This document shows, piece after piece, positions 10,010-17,363 of a stretch of 20,036 nt of DNA. The position numbers and the translations under genes are program-made. The DNA comes from a virus, in IMG/VR virus record IMGVR_UViG_3300032676_000250, positions 1 to 20,036 of that record. The stretch is one strand, 5' to 3'. The notes under the pieces are model-generated. The model worked only from the letters and a program-made list of their open reading frames with translations. It was not told where the DNA came from and made no database searches. Each line of letters begins with the position of its first letter. Within the stretch, counting starts at the first letter, position 1.

Positions 10010-10348
10010 TTATGTAATCTCCATGATGCTCATATATGCATCAACTGATCCAGATGCTGTACTAGATACATAAATGCTGTCATTTGACTGTAATACCATC
10101 TTCTGATCACCACCGACTATAACTAATGTACCACCTGCTGAAATCGGTGCGCTTTTAACTAAGTTAACATTACCCGAAGCAGTATTAACGTATGCTGTTG
10201 CACTAATTGTTGATCCCGAAGTATTTGCTATTGAGAACCCAACCACAATAGTTGTAGTAGCTGGAGTATAGTTGACTACATAGCTACCTACTTGGGTTGC
10301 AGTTGTACCAACGTTTGCGCTAAATTTTCTATAAAATGTATTTGCCAT
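10010..10348 (-). CDS. Small virion protein of marine T4-like phages (112 aa)
   Basis: Starts MANTFYRKFS and has the pattern VKSAPISAGGTLVIVGGDQKMVLQSNDSIYV, which recurs in short structural proteins next to fibre genes in marine myoviruses. It is a compact, likely all-beta protein without signal or membrane segment. AGGAA lies upstream of the ATG. It sits between two fibre-like genes in the late virion operon. Probably a decoration or fibre-attachment subunit; this is by context and remembered pattern, not a specific assignment. Confidence 0.82.
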   Translation of the reverse strand: MANTFYRKFSANVGTTATQVGSYVVNYTPATTTIVVGFSIANTSGSTISATAYVNTASGNVNLVKSAPISAGGTLVIVGGDQKMVLQSNDSIYVSSTASGSVDAYMSIMEIT

Positions 10349-10360
10349 CTTGTTTTCCTA

Positions 10361-10705
10361 TTAACCACCTAATGCTATTGCTAATGCTGTGGCATCAGCT
10401 TGAGATGCTGCATTTATGCCTTTAATTGTTTCTGCTACTAAAACTGTAACTGTATTTGCGGTTATAAGGTTAGCCGTTAAACTTGCTACTGTTTCGTTTA
10501 GACTCACTGTTAAATTTGCCACTGTTTCATTTACTGCAACGTTGATCACGTTGGCAGTTTCGTTTGACATGGTAGTATTACCAACAATGGTGGTAGCACC
10601 TTGTACTATAAGATTACCTGCAATTAGTACATCGCCTGTTGCGGCTGTGATAGTCGTAGATCCGACTGTTAGTCCATTATGGACTACGAAGTTTTGATTA
10701 GCCAC
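10361..10705 (-). CDS. Short fibre-like protein, first gene of the virion operon (114 aa, GTG start)
   Basis: The start is GTG at 10705 (ANQNFVVHNGLTVGSTTI follows); a nearby ATG in another frame hits a stop within ten codons. The N-terminal part has the LTVGSTTITAATGDVLIAGNLIV pattern seen in phage fibre N-termini. Residues about 45-90 are a run of Asn/Val/Thr-rich near-repeats (VNETVANLTVSLNETVASLTANL) likely to form a repetitive beta or coiled fibre stalk. It is the first gene downstream of the late-like promoter at 10739. Function inferred from composition and position. Confidence 0.8.
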   Translation of the reverse strand: MANQNFVVHNGLTVGSTTITAATGDVLIAGNLIVQGATTIVGNTTMSNETANVINVAVNETVANLTVSLNETVASLTANLITANTVTVLVAETIKGINAASQADATALAIALGG

Positions 10706-10738
10706 TGTTCCATATCTCCCAAATAGCTTTATTAAAGT

Positions 10739-10746
10739 TATTTATG
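10739..10746 (-). promoter_or_regulatory. T4-late-like promoter box (CATAAATA)
   Basis: On the minus strand this reads CATAAATA, seven of eight bases of the T4 late consensus. It is 33 bases upstream of the GTG start of the virion operon and just downstream of the groEL terminator. No TTGACA-type -35 element accompanies it, unlike the four sigma70-like promoters elsewhere in the window. Confidence 0.55.
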
Positions 10747-10770
10747 CTATTTTTAAAAAATGTCTAGCCA

Positions 10771-10798
10771 AAAAAATAGCACCCGAAGGTGCTATTTT
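10771..10798 (-). terminator. Rho-independent terminator after groEL
   Basis: An 11-bp perfect stem (AAAATAGCACC / GGTGCTATTTT) closes a UUCG tetraloop on the minus strand, followed by further T. It lies 18 bases beyond the groEL stop and separates the groESL transcript from the virion operon. The A-run on the other side would let it work in both directions. Confidence 0.88.
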
Positions 10799-10816
10799 AA
10801 CTTAAACTAATTTAGT

Positions 10817-12436
<1,620 letters not shown>

Positions 12437-12730
12437 TTAGTTCTCCTCAATAACTGCGTAAATTTCTGATTCTTTTAGAACAAGTAATTCTTCACCTTCA
12501 ATTTTTACAAGTTCACCTGTGTTTTTGCCAAACAACACACGGTCATTAACTGTTAATGACATTGGAATTAGAGTGCCTTCTTCTGTTCTGCGTCCTGCAC
12601 CAACAGCTAACACTACGCCTTGATCTGGTTTTTCTGCTACGTTGTCAGGGATAAAAATACCGCCTGCTGTTTGTGTGTCTGCATCGACACGTTTGATTAC
12701 TACACGATCGTGTAATGGATTTAATTTCAT
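12437..12730 (-). CDS. groES: GroES-type co-chaperonin
   Basis: A 97-residue protein, the same length as E. coli GroES. It starts [14 protein letters not shown], followed by the mobile loop at about residues 16-32 with GGIFIPD; IFI at 25-27 takes the place of the IVL tripeptide that contacts GroEL. The later [24 protein letters not shown] is the usual C-terminal strand pair. It caps the GroEL ring. This is a true bacterial-type GroES, not a T4 gp31-like protein. It is preceded by AAGGAGTAAG and by a sigma70-like promoter about 65 bases upstream. Confidence 0.97.
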   Translation of the reverse strand: MKLNPLHDRVVIKRVDADTQTAGGIFIPDNVAEKPDQGVVLAVGAGRRTEEGTLIPMSLTVNDRVLFGKNTGELVKIEGEELLVLKESEIYAVIEEN

Positions 12731-12793
12731 TTCTTACTCCTTAATTAAGCAAATAAAATATATGCTACGCCCTATATCAGGCACGAAACATAT

Positions 12794-12822
12794 AGTATAA
12801 TACAGACAACTATTTAAGTCAA
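12794..12822 (-). promoter_or_regulatory. Sigma70-like promoter for groES-groEL
   Basis: On the minus strand, TTGACT (12822-12817), a 17-base spacer and TATACT (12799-12794). The predicted leader of about 57 nt contains a small GCCT/AGGGC inverted repeat. No heat-shock CIRCE element is visible. This is one of four promoters in the window with the same geometry. Confidence 0.8.
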
Positions 12823-12834
12823 AAGTTTTGGTGA

Positions 12835-13410
12835 CTAAAGATTTTCTAAATCCGTTAATTGGATTTGGTAAAGTTTTTTCCAACGTTGATGGTCGTCGCT
12901 ACCATAGCGTACACCCATGGTATATTCAACATGTTCATTTAGTAGAATAGCAGTAGGAGTACCATGGCTTACAATTAGATTCAATTTTTCAGCTTCTTCT
13001 AATACCTGTGCTTTGGTTAGAAGATATAGGTCTACAGTAATATTTTCACTATCTGTATCATCTACGTGACCATATAGATAGTAGTCAATTTCCTGCCAGA
13101 AACGATGTTGTAGGCCTGTTGGGCCAGTGTCAGTGCGAATGCACCATTTTTGTTCAATGTATTTGCCACTTAGTGTAAGACTATCACCACGATCTGCTTT
13201 GGCTTTTAATCTAGTCCAACCAAACTGATTATTGATCCATTTCTCAAATTTCGGACCGTATTGTTGCGCACTTGGATATGTAGCACTGATCAATGCCAAG
13301 TCTTCTAGACTAAGGTCCATACCCCAGTTTGATTTGCTGTACATTTTTTTAATTAATTTTTTCTGTTTGTGAGCCGCTACTGCCATTGCGCGATCAAAAT
13401 TTGTTGTCAT
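12835..13410 (-). CDS. Unknown protein with possible PD-(D/E)XK nuclease motif (191 aa)
   Basis: I do not recognise the family. The N-terminus is basic (KQKKLIKKMYSK) and suits nucleic-acid contact. Residues 74-91 (RGDSLTLSG, then KYIEQKWCI) place Asp76 ten residues before an E86-Q87-K88 triad flanked by hydrophobic residues, the layout of the PD-(D/E)XK nuclease core. A second strand-like segment follows (FWQEIDYYLYGHV). No other nuclease domain is visible. It starts shortly after the tmRNA terminator and has only a weak ribosome site (GAAAG). It ends 12 bases before the groES -35 box. A phage endonuclease is a reasonable hypothesis, but motif-level evidence alone is weak. Confidence 0.8.
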   Translation of the reverse strand: MTTNFDRAMAVAAHKQKKLIKKMYSKSNWGMDLSLEDLALISATYPSAQQYGPKFEKWINNQFGWTRLKAKADRGDSLTLSGKYIEQKWCIRTDTGPTGLQHRFWQEIDYYLYGHVDDTDSENITVDLYLLTKAQVLEEAEKLNLIVSHGTPTAILLNEHVEYTMGVRYGSDDHQRWKKLYQIQLTDLENL

Positions 13411-13432
13411 ATTAGTCTTTCATAATAGATTA

Positions 13433-13454
13433 GAAGAAACCCGCCGAAGCGGGT
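13433..13454 (-). terminator. Rho-independent terminator of the tmRNA gene
   Basis: On the minus strand, ACCCGC-UUCG-GCGGGU is a 6-bp GC-rich stem with a stable UUCG loop, followed by TTTCTTCT. It sits about 50 bases after the tag stop codon and ends the ssrA transcript before the 191-aa gene. Confidence 0.85.
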
Positions 13455-13501
13455 GGTTGTTTTGGTAACAAGGTAAGTCCTACCCCGGACGTTGCAGTTT
13501 C

Positions 13502-13588
13502 TTAGGCTGCTACAGCTTCGGTACCACGAGCGAAGCGGAAGCCACGACCCATAGATACTTTAACTACGTCTTTAGTATTTTCGTTTGC
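13502..13588 (-). other. tmRNA tag reading frame (28 codons plus stop)
   Basis: Resume codon GCA at 13588; the tag starts ANENTKDVVKV, passes through SMGRGFRF and ends ARGTEAVAA, then TAA. ANEN at the start and a hydrophobic-Ala-Ala end are normal for ssrA tags, and the VAA end suits ClpXP-type recognition. Length is unusual: bacterial tags typically have about 8-15 encoded residues. Within the frame, GCTTCG (13536-13531) and CGAAGC (13520-13515) are perfectly complementary around a 10-nt loop, so a helix is translated as part of the tag. Confidence 0.85.
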
Positions 13589-13670
13589 ATTTACTTGAGT
13601 TTGCGTTTTACATCCACATGATGTGTTGACCCTTATCCTATCCCGCCACGTCGAAACCAAATACACCCCC

Positions 13671-13699
13671 ACTCAAGACACTTTTTCAAATGCCCTCAG
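13671..13699 (-). other. Intervening segment between the two tmRNA pieces
   Basis: The 29 nt between the discriminator A and the coding-piece 5' end, taken with that A, fold into a hairpin of 13 positions with one G-G mismatch and a GAAA loop. This hairpin stacks directly on the acceptor stem. In permuted tmRNA genes such a segment is removed by processing to leave separate acceptor and coding RNAs, after which CCA is added. Confidence 0.8.
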
Positions 13700-13780
13700 T
13701 GGAGGTGGCCGGGGTCGAACCGGCGTCCGCAACGATATTACTTTAGAGCTTATACAACAATTCTTTAATACAATACTTAT

Positions 13781-14161
13781 CTAGGTATTAGGTTTTACTA
13801 CCACTTCTGGTGCTCGTATAGTCATTGGGTTCTTATCATCAGTCCAACGTGCTTTATTAGGACTAAACAACCTCTGTCTAAAGCTGGCCATTAGGCCTGG
13901 ACCCCAATAGGTACTAACCATACTTTCTGCAAATTTATCATACTCTGGGTCAGTGAATCTAGTCCAACAGCCTTCATGTAGCGCAGGTCCTGACTCTGAC
14001 TCTGTAGCATAGGCCCTATAGGGATAATCTGAAGTTTTAACTCGACAATCTTCTAGGGTTAATACAATGTACCCGCCACTGTCATTTGGCATGTACATTT
14101 CAGTTGGTTCATCTGCCATTGCAGACAATGACACTAATAGTGCAAGTGTAGCGATCCTCAT
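13781..14161 (-). CDS. Exported small protein of unknown function (126 aa)
   Basis: The N-terminus has a short signal peptide: MR, a hydrophobic stretch IATLALLVSL, then SAMA followed by DEP, giving a probable cleavage after residue 16. The mature part of about 110 residues has two cysteines (DCRVK and EGCWTRF) that could form a disulphide in the periplasm. No lipobox and no known domain. GGAGG lies eight bases upstream of the ATG. The stop abuts the tmRNA gene. The gene-start region has a direct repeat CGGGAT-N5-CGGGAT. A role in the host envelope is inferred from the signal peptide only. Confidence 0.85.
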   Translation of the reverse strand: MRIATLALLVSLSAMADEPTEMYMPNDSGGYIVLTLEDCRVKTSDYPYRAYATESESGPALHEGCWTRFTDPEYDKFAESMVSTYWGPGLMASFRQRLFSPNKARWTDDKNPMTIRAPEVVVKPNT

Positions 14162-14222
14162 AACATATCCTCCATAGTAGCGGTCGGGATAGAATCGGGA
14201 TCGCTATACCAGTATTTACACC

Positions 14223-14540
14223 TTAGGCAACGATTCCTGCACGTGTTTTGATAGCCTCAATGCTTAATGCACTCTTAGGACGGCTTAATTTAACAGCATA
14301 ATTATGATTGTATTTCTCATCTGCAAGTGTAATAGCTTCTGCAAAACGAGGAGTATCCATTAATGTTGTTGCTTTTAAGTGTGTAACTGCATCAGCTTTA
14401 GACAGCGGTTCTGGAAGTTCATACAATTCGATATCAGTATGACCATCTTTGACCAACATCTTAACACGGCTAACAAAATCATTAGCAAAACGCACTTTGG
14501 TAACACCGTTAAGTGTCGAAACTCCAACTACTTTAAACAT
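14223..14540 (-). CDS. Conserved phage protein of unknown function (105 aa)
   Basis: Begins MFKVVGVSTLNGVTKVRFANDFVSR, with HTDIELYELPEPLSKADAVTHL after it. I recall this pattern as a small conserved protein of T4-like marine phages without known function. Predicted cytosolic and mixed alpha/beta, with no signal or membrane segment. AGGAGAA lies upstream of the ATG. It is the first gene after the sigma70-like promoter at 14581-14609, so early expression is likely. Confidence 0.87.
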   Translation of the reverse strand: MFKVVGVSTLNGVTKVRFANDFVSRVKMLVKDGHTDIELYELPEPLSKADAVTHLKATTLMDTPRFAEAITLADEKYNHNYAVKLSRPKSALSIEAIKTRAGIVA

Positions 14541-14580
14541 ATTTTTCTCCTACAAGTTAATATTATACTGCTCAGTTACT

Positions 14581-14609
14581 ATTATACTACCAAAATATCA
14601 AAAAGTCAA
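14581..14609 (-). promoter_or_regulatory. Sigma70-like promoter upstream of the 105-aa gene
   Basis: On the minus strand, TTGACT (14609-14604), a 17-base spacer and a consensus TATAAT (14586-14581). It starts 6 bases after the stop of the 148-aa gene and would drive the 105-aa gene, the exported protein and possibly the tmRNA. Confidence 0.85.
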
Positions 14610-14614
14610 CCAAA

Positions 14615-15061
14615 TTATTCATAAATCCAACCTAAATTTTCAATGTTATGGATCCAAGTATAAATTGGAGTTGTAAATTCCAAAGTCCAAATACCATTCC
14701 ACCCTAGATAGGTATGATTAGTTAACTCTGGTTCACCTTGTGTGTGATGTGGGTAATTTGGTCTATATATCCCAGACCAACCAAACTTAGGATTGGTAAT
14801 ACCATTGAATTCAATTTCCTCAATTACTACTGCAGTATCATAGCCATTGGCCATATCTGAATCTAGGTCAGTCTTGCCCAGTAGTTCAACTTCAAGGTGA
14901 TGTACACCTGCAGGCTTATTCAGATGATAGTAATAGGTTATAGTATCCCTTAGAGAAGTTTGTCTATACTCCCCATCTAGTCCAACTCTAACCGTGGGAG
15001 GTTCCCTAAACCAAATTGGTTTTAATTTAACTACAATATTAACTGGGTAGGTTCTTTCCAC
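14615..15061 (-). CDS. Conserved phage protein overlapping the radical SAM gene (148 aa, GTG start)
   Basis: The start is GTG at 15061 with GAAGAG upstream, 23 bases inside the end of the radical SAM gene, which implies coupled translation. The middle (HHLEVELLGKTD, AVVIEEIEFNGI) and aromatic-rich end (SGIYRPNYP, TYLGWNGIWTLEF, WIHNIENLGWIYE) resemble a family I recall from marine myoviruses, probably a beta-sandwich. Many exposed-looking Trp/Tyr/His residues could suit carbohydrate or surface binding, but this is inference. No signal peptide. Being tightly linked to a radical SAM enzyme, it may be a partner or substrate. Confidence 0.85.
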   Translation of the reverse strand: MERTYPVNIVVKLKPIWFREPPTVRVGLDGEYRQTSLRDTITYYYHLNKPAGVHHLEVELLGKTDLDSDMANGYDTAVVIEEIEFNGITNPKFGWSGIYRPNYPHHTQGEPELTNHTYLGWNGIWTLEFTTPIYTWIHNIENLGWIYE

Positions 15062-16349
15062 GTGTAAACTCTTCTGTTAGTTCTGGATATAATTCCACTG
15101 CATCAAATCCATAGACCTTGTCCCACTTTAGGCAATGCTCTACCAAACTATTAGTTCCCGGCCGGAATGTCGGGGTTGTTTCTAATAGATTAAGTGCTTG
15201 GATAACCTGTAGTTTAATTGATTTCTGATAGTTATGAGGATCACTTTCGTTAAATGGTGCCGTGCTGACATCGGCTAACTTGGTCATAAGTTCTGCATAT
15301 CTAAGTTTGTATGCTTGTTTTACCCCTTGTGGCAATGCCGATACACTTAGATAATCAGGATTGGTAACAATTAAACTTTTAATTAAGAATTGATGGTCTA
15401 GACAATATTCTAATAAAGTATGATAGTATCCAATGCTTAATGCACTGATCGCAGGCCGTAATGTAATTGAAATCGAATCATTACATAATTCTTTATAACG
15501 TTGTATATTCGTCAAGACGTCTTGTAGTTTAGATCCTTGACGAATATAGTCATTGTGTTTGGTCACAGTTTCTATACTAATTTCAATTCCTGTACGAGGA
15601 AACTTTGACAATTTTTTAATTAGGTCAGGTTTGAATACTGTGCCATTGGTTACAAAACTAAATGACACATCGAATCGTTTATGTAGAGTCATAAAGTCCA
15701 CCAGCTCTTCAAAACGATTAGTCAGCAGTGTTTCTCCGCCCATTAGATGTATGTTTTTAAGATGGGGTATAGATAAGAGATCATTTAAGAATCTAGTCCA
15801 AACCTCTGAATCTTTAGTCCAATCAGTACCTAAGAATTGTCGATGTTCTGCATGCCCCCACTTGACCATTTGGGTAGCAATAGTACTACTTGCACCACTC
15901 CAACACATCTTACAGGCCAAGTTACAATAGTTGCCTAGGTCAATGTGTAGATCGACTGGTAGGGTATTAGTAAGACCATCCATGCCTTCACTGAATTTAA
16001 AATTATCATAGTGCGGGCTTTGTTCAAAACTGTCATAAAACGCAATTTCTGTAAATATTGCACTCTTATGGTTAGCACGATGTCTGCGACTTGTGCCACC
16101 AAATTCTGTTTCGTTATAACAGCGATTACAAACAGGAGTTCCACTATTGTCTAATACGTCTAATCGAAATTGCCTTACTGGTTTGCTGTTAAACCAATCA
16201 TTCAACGACATTGTTTTGATATTGTACTGTGAGGCTTTTGAAGGAGGATATAATTTCATATCCTCTTGACAACAGATGCCGAGACTCCCATCCCAATAGA
16301 TGTGAGCCTCGTACCATGGTGTATTACAAAATACGTTTGTATTGGCCAT
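15039..16349 (-). CDS. Radical SAM protein with N-terminal twitch/SPASM-like cysteines (436 aa)
   Basis: The radical SAM core carries C142-NLA-C146-KM-C149, the CxxxCxxC motif that binds a 4Fe-4S cluster and S-adenosylmethionine, followed by GGET at 204-207. Ahead of it are further cysteines (C8, C26, C27, C74 and C77, in CNTPWYEAHIYWDGSLGICC and CNRCYNE) that could bind an auxiliary cluster as in SPASM or twitch domains, here N-terminal to the core. Such proteins recur in large marine phages with unknown substrates; relatives modify peptides, nucleic acids or sugars. Its ATG overlaps the clpP stop in TAATG and its end overlaps the 148-aa gene, so the three are translationally coupled. Enzyme class is secure; the reaction is unknown. 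Confidence 0.93.
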   Translation of the reverse strand: MANTNVFCNTPWYEAHIYWDGSLGICCQEDMKLYPPSKASQYNIKTMSLNDWFNSKPVRQFRLDVLDNSGTPVCNRCYNETEFGGTSRRHRANHKSAIFTEIAFYDSFEQSPHYDNFKFSEGMDGLTNTLPVDLHIDLGNYCNLACKMCWSGASSTIATQMVKWGHAEHRQFLGTDWTKDSEVWTRFLNDLLSIPHLKNIHLMGGETLLTNRFEELVDFMTLHKRFDVSFSFVTNGTVFKPDLIKKLSKFPRTGIEISIETVTKHNDYIRQGSKLQDVLTNIQRYKELCNDSISITLRPAISALSIGYYHTLLEYCLDHQFLIKSLIVTNPDYLSVSALPQGVKQAYKLRYAELMTKLADVSTAPFNESDPHNYQKSIKLQVIQALNLLETTPTFRPGTNSLVEHCLKWDKVYGFDAVELYPELTEEFTRGKNLPS

Positions 16350-16969
16350 TAACGCTGAGTAATTACTTCGTCGGCTAGGCCGTAGGCTACTGCTTCTTCT
16401 GCTGATAAGAATGTATCAAACTTCATAGTTTCAAACAGTTCATCGTAGGTTTTACCTGCGGTATTGTGCTTGACATACAGTTGAGTTAGACGTTCATTTA
16501 AACGCTTGCTTTCTTCCATTGAACGCACAGCATCTTCAAACTGTAGTTCTTGTACGTGTACACTACCACGTGTACCAGGAGTACCTGAACTCACACGGTG
16601 AATCATTGTACGGCTTTCTGGTAGAACAAAACGTTTACCTTTGGTACCCGCCTGTGCTAGGAAACTTCCCATACTACATGCTTGACCTAAAACAATAGTT
16701 CTCACATCAGGTTTGATAAACTGCATAGTATCATAGATAGCCAAACCAGCAGTTACACTACCACCTGGACTATTGATATAGAATAGGATGTCTGTTTCTG
16801 GACTTTCACTTTCTAGGTATAACATCTGTGCTACGATTGAACTGGCAGTATGTTCATTAACATCAGTGTCTAACATTACAATACGATCTTTAAGTAGACG
16901 TGAATAAATGTCATAGGCACGTTCACCTTGACTTGTGCGCTCTACTACCATTGGGACTAAATTTGACAT
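16349..16969 (-). CDS. clpP: ATP-dependent Clp protease proteolytic subunit ClpP
   Basis: A 206-residue serine peptidase that forms a barrel and degrades proteins fed by ClpX or ClpA. The catalytic triad is visible: Ser99 in GQACSMGSF, His124 in [10 protein letters not shown] and Asp185 in [12 protein letters not shown]. The N-terminus ([25 protein letters not shown]) matches the processed E. coli N-terminus, so there is no propeptide. Ser-to-His spacing equals E. coli (25 residues), but His-to-Asp is 61 rather than 49, so the handle region that joins the two rings is about 12 residues longer. No ATPase partner is in the window, so it would rely on a host or distant phage unfoldase. AAGGAAC precedes the ATG. 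Confidence 0.97.
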   Translation of the reverse strand: MSNLVPMVVERTSQGERAYDIYSRLLKDRIVMLDTDVNEHTASSIVAQMLYLESESPETDILFYINSPGGSVTAGLAIYDTMQFIKPDVRTIVLGQACSMGSFLAQAGTKGKRFVLPESRTMIHRVSSGTPGTRGSVHVQELQFEDAVRSMEESKRLNERLTQLYVKHNTAGKTYDELFETMKFDTFLSAEEAVAYGLADEVITQR

Positions 16970-16988
16970 ACTGTTCCTTTTGTTTTAT

Positions 16989-17240
16989 TTAACGGCGTTC
17001 TTGCTTCTCTTTACAAAATACGCACAAGCGACAACCAGGAATTGCTAGGCGACGTGCTTCTGGAATTTCGTCACCACACTCTTCACATTCTTCCAAACTC
17101 GGTTGTGCCGCTTGCTCTGCTAATTTGCGACGAACGTCTGCTACAGCATTCATATTATTATGAATAGCATGAAGCTGACCAAACTCTTCTTCAGCTAAAT
17201 TATTCATGAAGTTATCATCTTCTACTATAAGTTGTTTCAT
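16989..17240 (-). CDS. DksA/TraR-type zinc-finger protein (83 aa)
   Basis: The C-terminal half carries CEECGDEIPEARRLAIPG followed by CRLCVFC, the family zinc finger with C52, C55, C73 and C76 as ligands and an extra C70. The N-terminal half is acidic and helical. At 83 residues it is close to plasmid TraR rather than full-length DksA. Proteins of this type bind the RNA polymerase secondary channel and alter promoter choice, and short versions are known in phages. It is first in the operon with clpP and follows a consensus promoter, so it could be an early regulator of host or phage transcription. Binding to polymerase is inferred from family. Confidence 0.92.
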   Translation of the reverse strand: MKQLIVEDDNFMNNLAEEEFGQLHAIHNNMNAVADVRRKLAEQAAQPSLEECEECGDEIPEARRLAIPGCRLCVFCKEKQERR

Positions 17241-17254
17241 TTTACCTTCTTAAT

Positions 17255-17262
17255 GATAAATA
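17255..17262 (+). promoter_or_regulatory. Possible T4-late-like box for the homing endonuclease
   Basis: GATAAATA on the plus strand, seven of eight bases of the T4 late consensus, about 100 bases upstream of the only plus-strand gene. It overlaps the leader of the divergent DksA-like gene. The AT-rich surroundings make chance occurrence quite possible. Confidence 0.35.
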
Positions 17263-17271
17263 ATACTATGT

Positions 17272-17300
17272 ATTATATATTCAAATAATACAAAAGTCAA
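17272..17300 (-). promoter_or_regulatory. Sigma70-like promoter for the zinc-finger/clpP operon
   Basis: On the minus strand, TTGACT (17300-17295), a 17-base spacer and a consensus TATAAT (17277-17272), about 32 bases upstream of the ATG at 17240. The best match to consensus in the window along with that at 14581. Confidence 0.87.
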
Positions 17301-17336
17301 GAAAATTGTCCTTCGCGATACTGGTAATATCCAAGG

Positions 17337-17357
17337 ACTCTATTACTATATAGGAGT
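17337..17357 (+). promoter_or_regulatory. Possible ribosome-site hairpin before the homing endonuclease
   Basis: ACTCTAT (17337-17343) can pair with ATAGGAGT (17350-17357), leaving one bulged G, and this would bury the GGAG ribosome-binding sequence of the gene at 17364. An alternative stem of similar strength is CTATTACT with AGTAACAG. T4 homing endonuclease genes are known to use such RNA hairpins to delay translation; here it is inferred from sequence only. Confidence 0.35.
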
Positions 17358-17363
17358 AACAGC

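Larger units (their letters stand above)
13456..13770 (-). ncRNA. ssrA: Circularly permuted (two-piece) tmRNA gene
   Basis: tmRNA rescues stalled ribosomes: it is charged with alanine, then its short reading frame adds a degradation tag. Here the tRNA-like 3' half comes first in the transcript. GCCGG-TTCGACC-CCGGC (13724-13708) is a perfect T-arm. CACCTCC (13707-13701) plus discriminator A (13700) is the acceptor strand. After a 29-nt spacer, GGGGGTG (13670-13664) pairs with it over all seven positions, with a G3-U70 wobble, the alanine identity element. TTTGGTTTCGAC, conserved near tmRNA 5' ends, follows. The resume codon and tag begin at 13588. Downstream, GTCC-GGGGTA-GGAC with a later TACC could form a pseudoknot. 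GCGG-GATA in the coding half can pair with TATC-G-TTGC in the acceptor half, as P2 would. CCA is not encoded. The 5' boundary of the acceptor piece is approximate. Confidence 0.93.

Noticed and set aside
13456-13770. Reading the tmRNA-like T-arm at 13708-13724 as an ordinary tRNA or as a one-piece tmRNA
   Set aside because: No D-arm or anticodon arm precedes it, and the tag frame lies downstream rather than upstream of the T-arm; only the permuted arrangement pairs all seven acceptor positions.
14200-14222. GTAAATAC before the exported-protein gene as another late promoter
   Set aside because: It matches the late consensus less well than the two boxes reported and the gene can be read from the promoter at 14581-14609.
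15935-16144. A 69-codon minus-strand frame inside the radical SAM gene
   Set aside because: It lies in another frame wholly within the conserved radical SAM coding sequence and has no motif.
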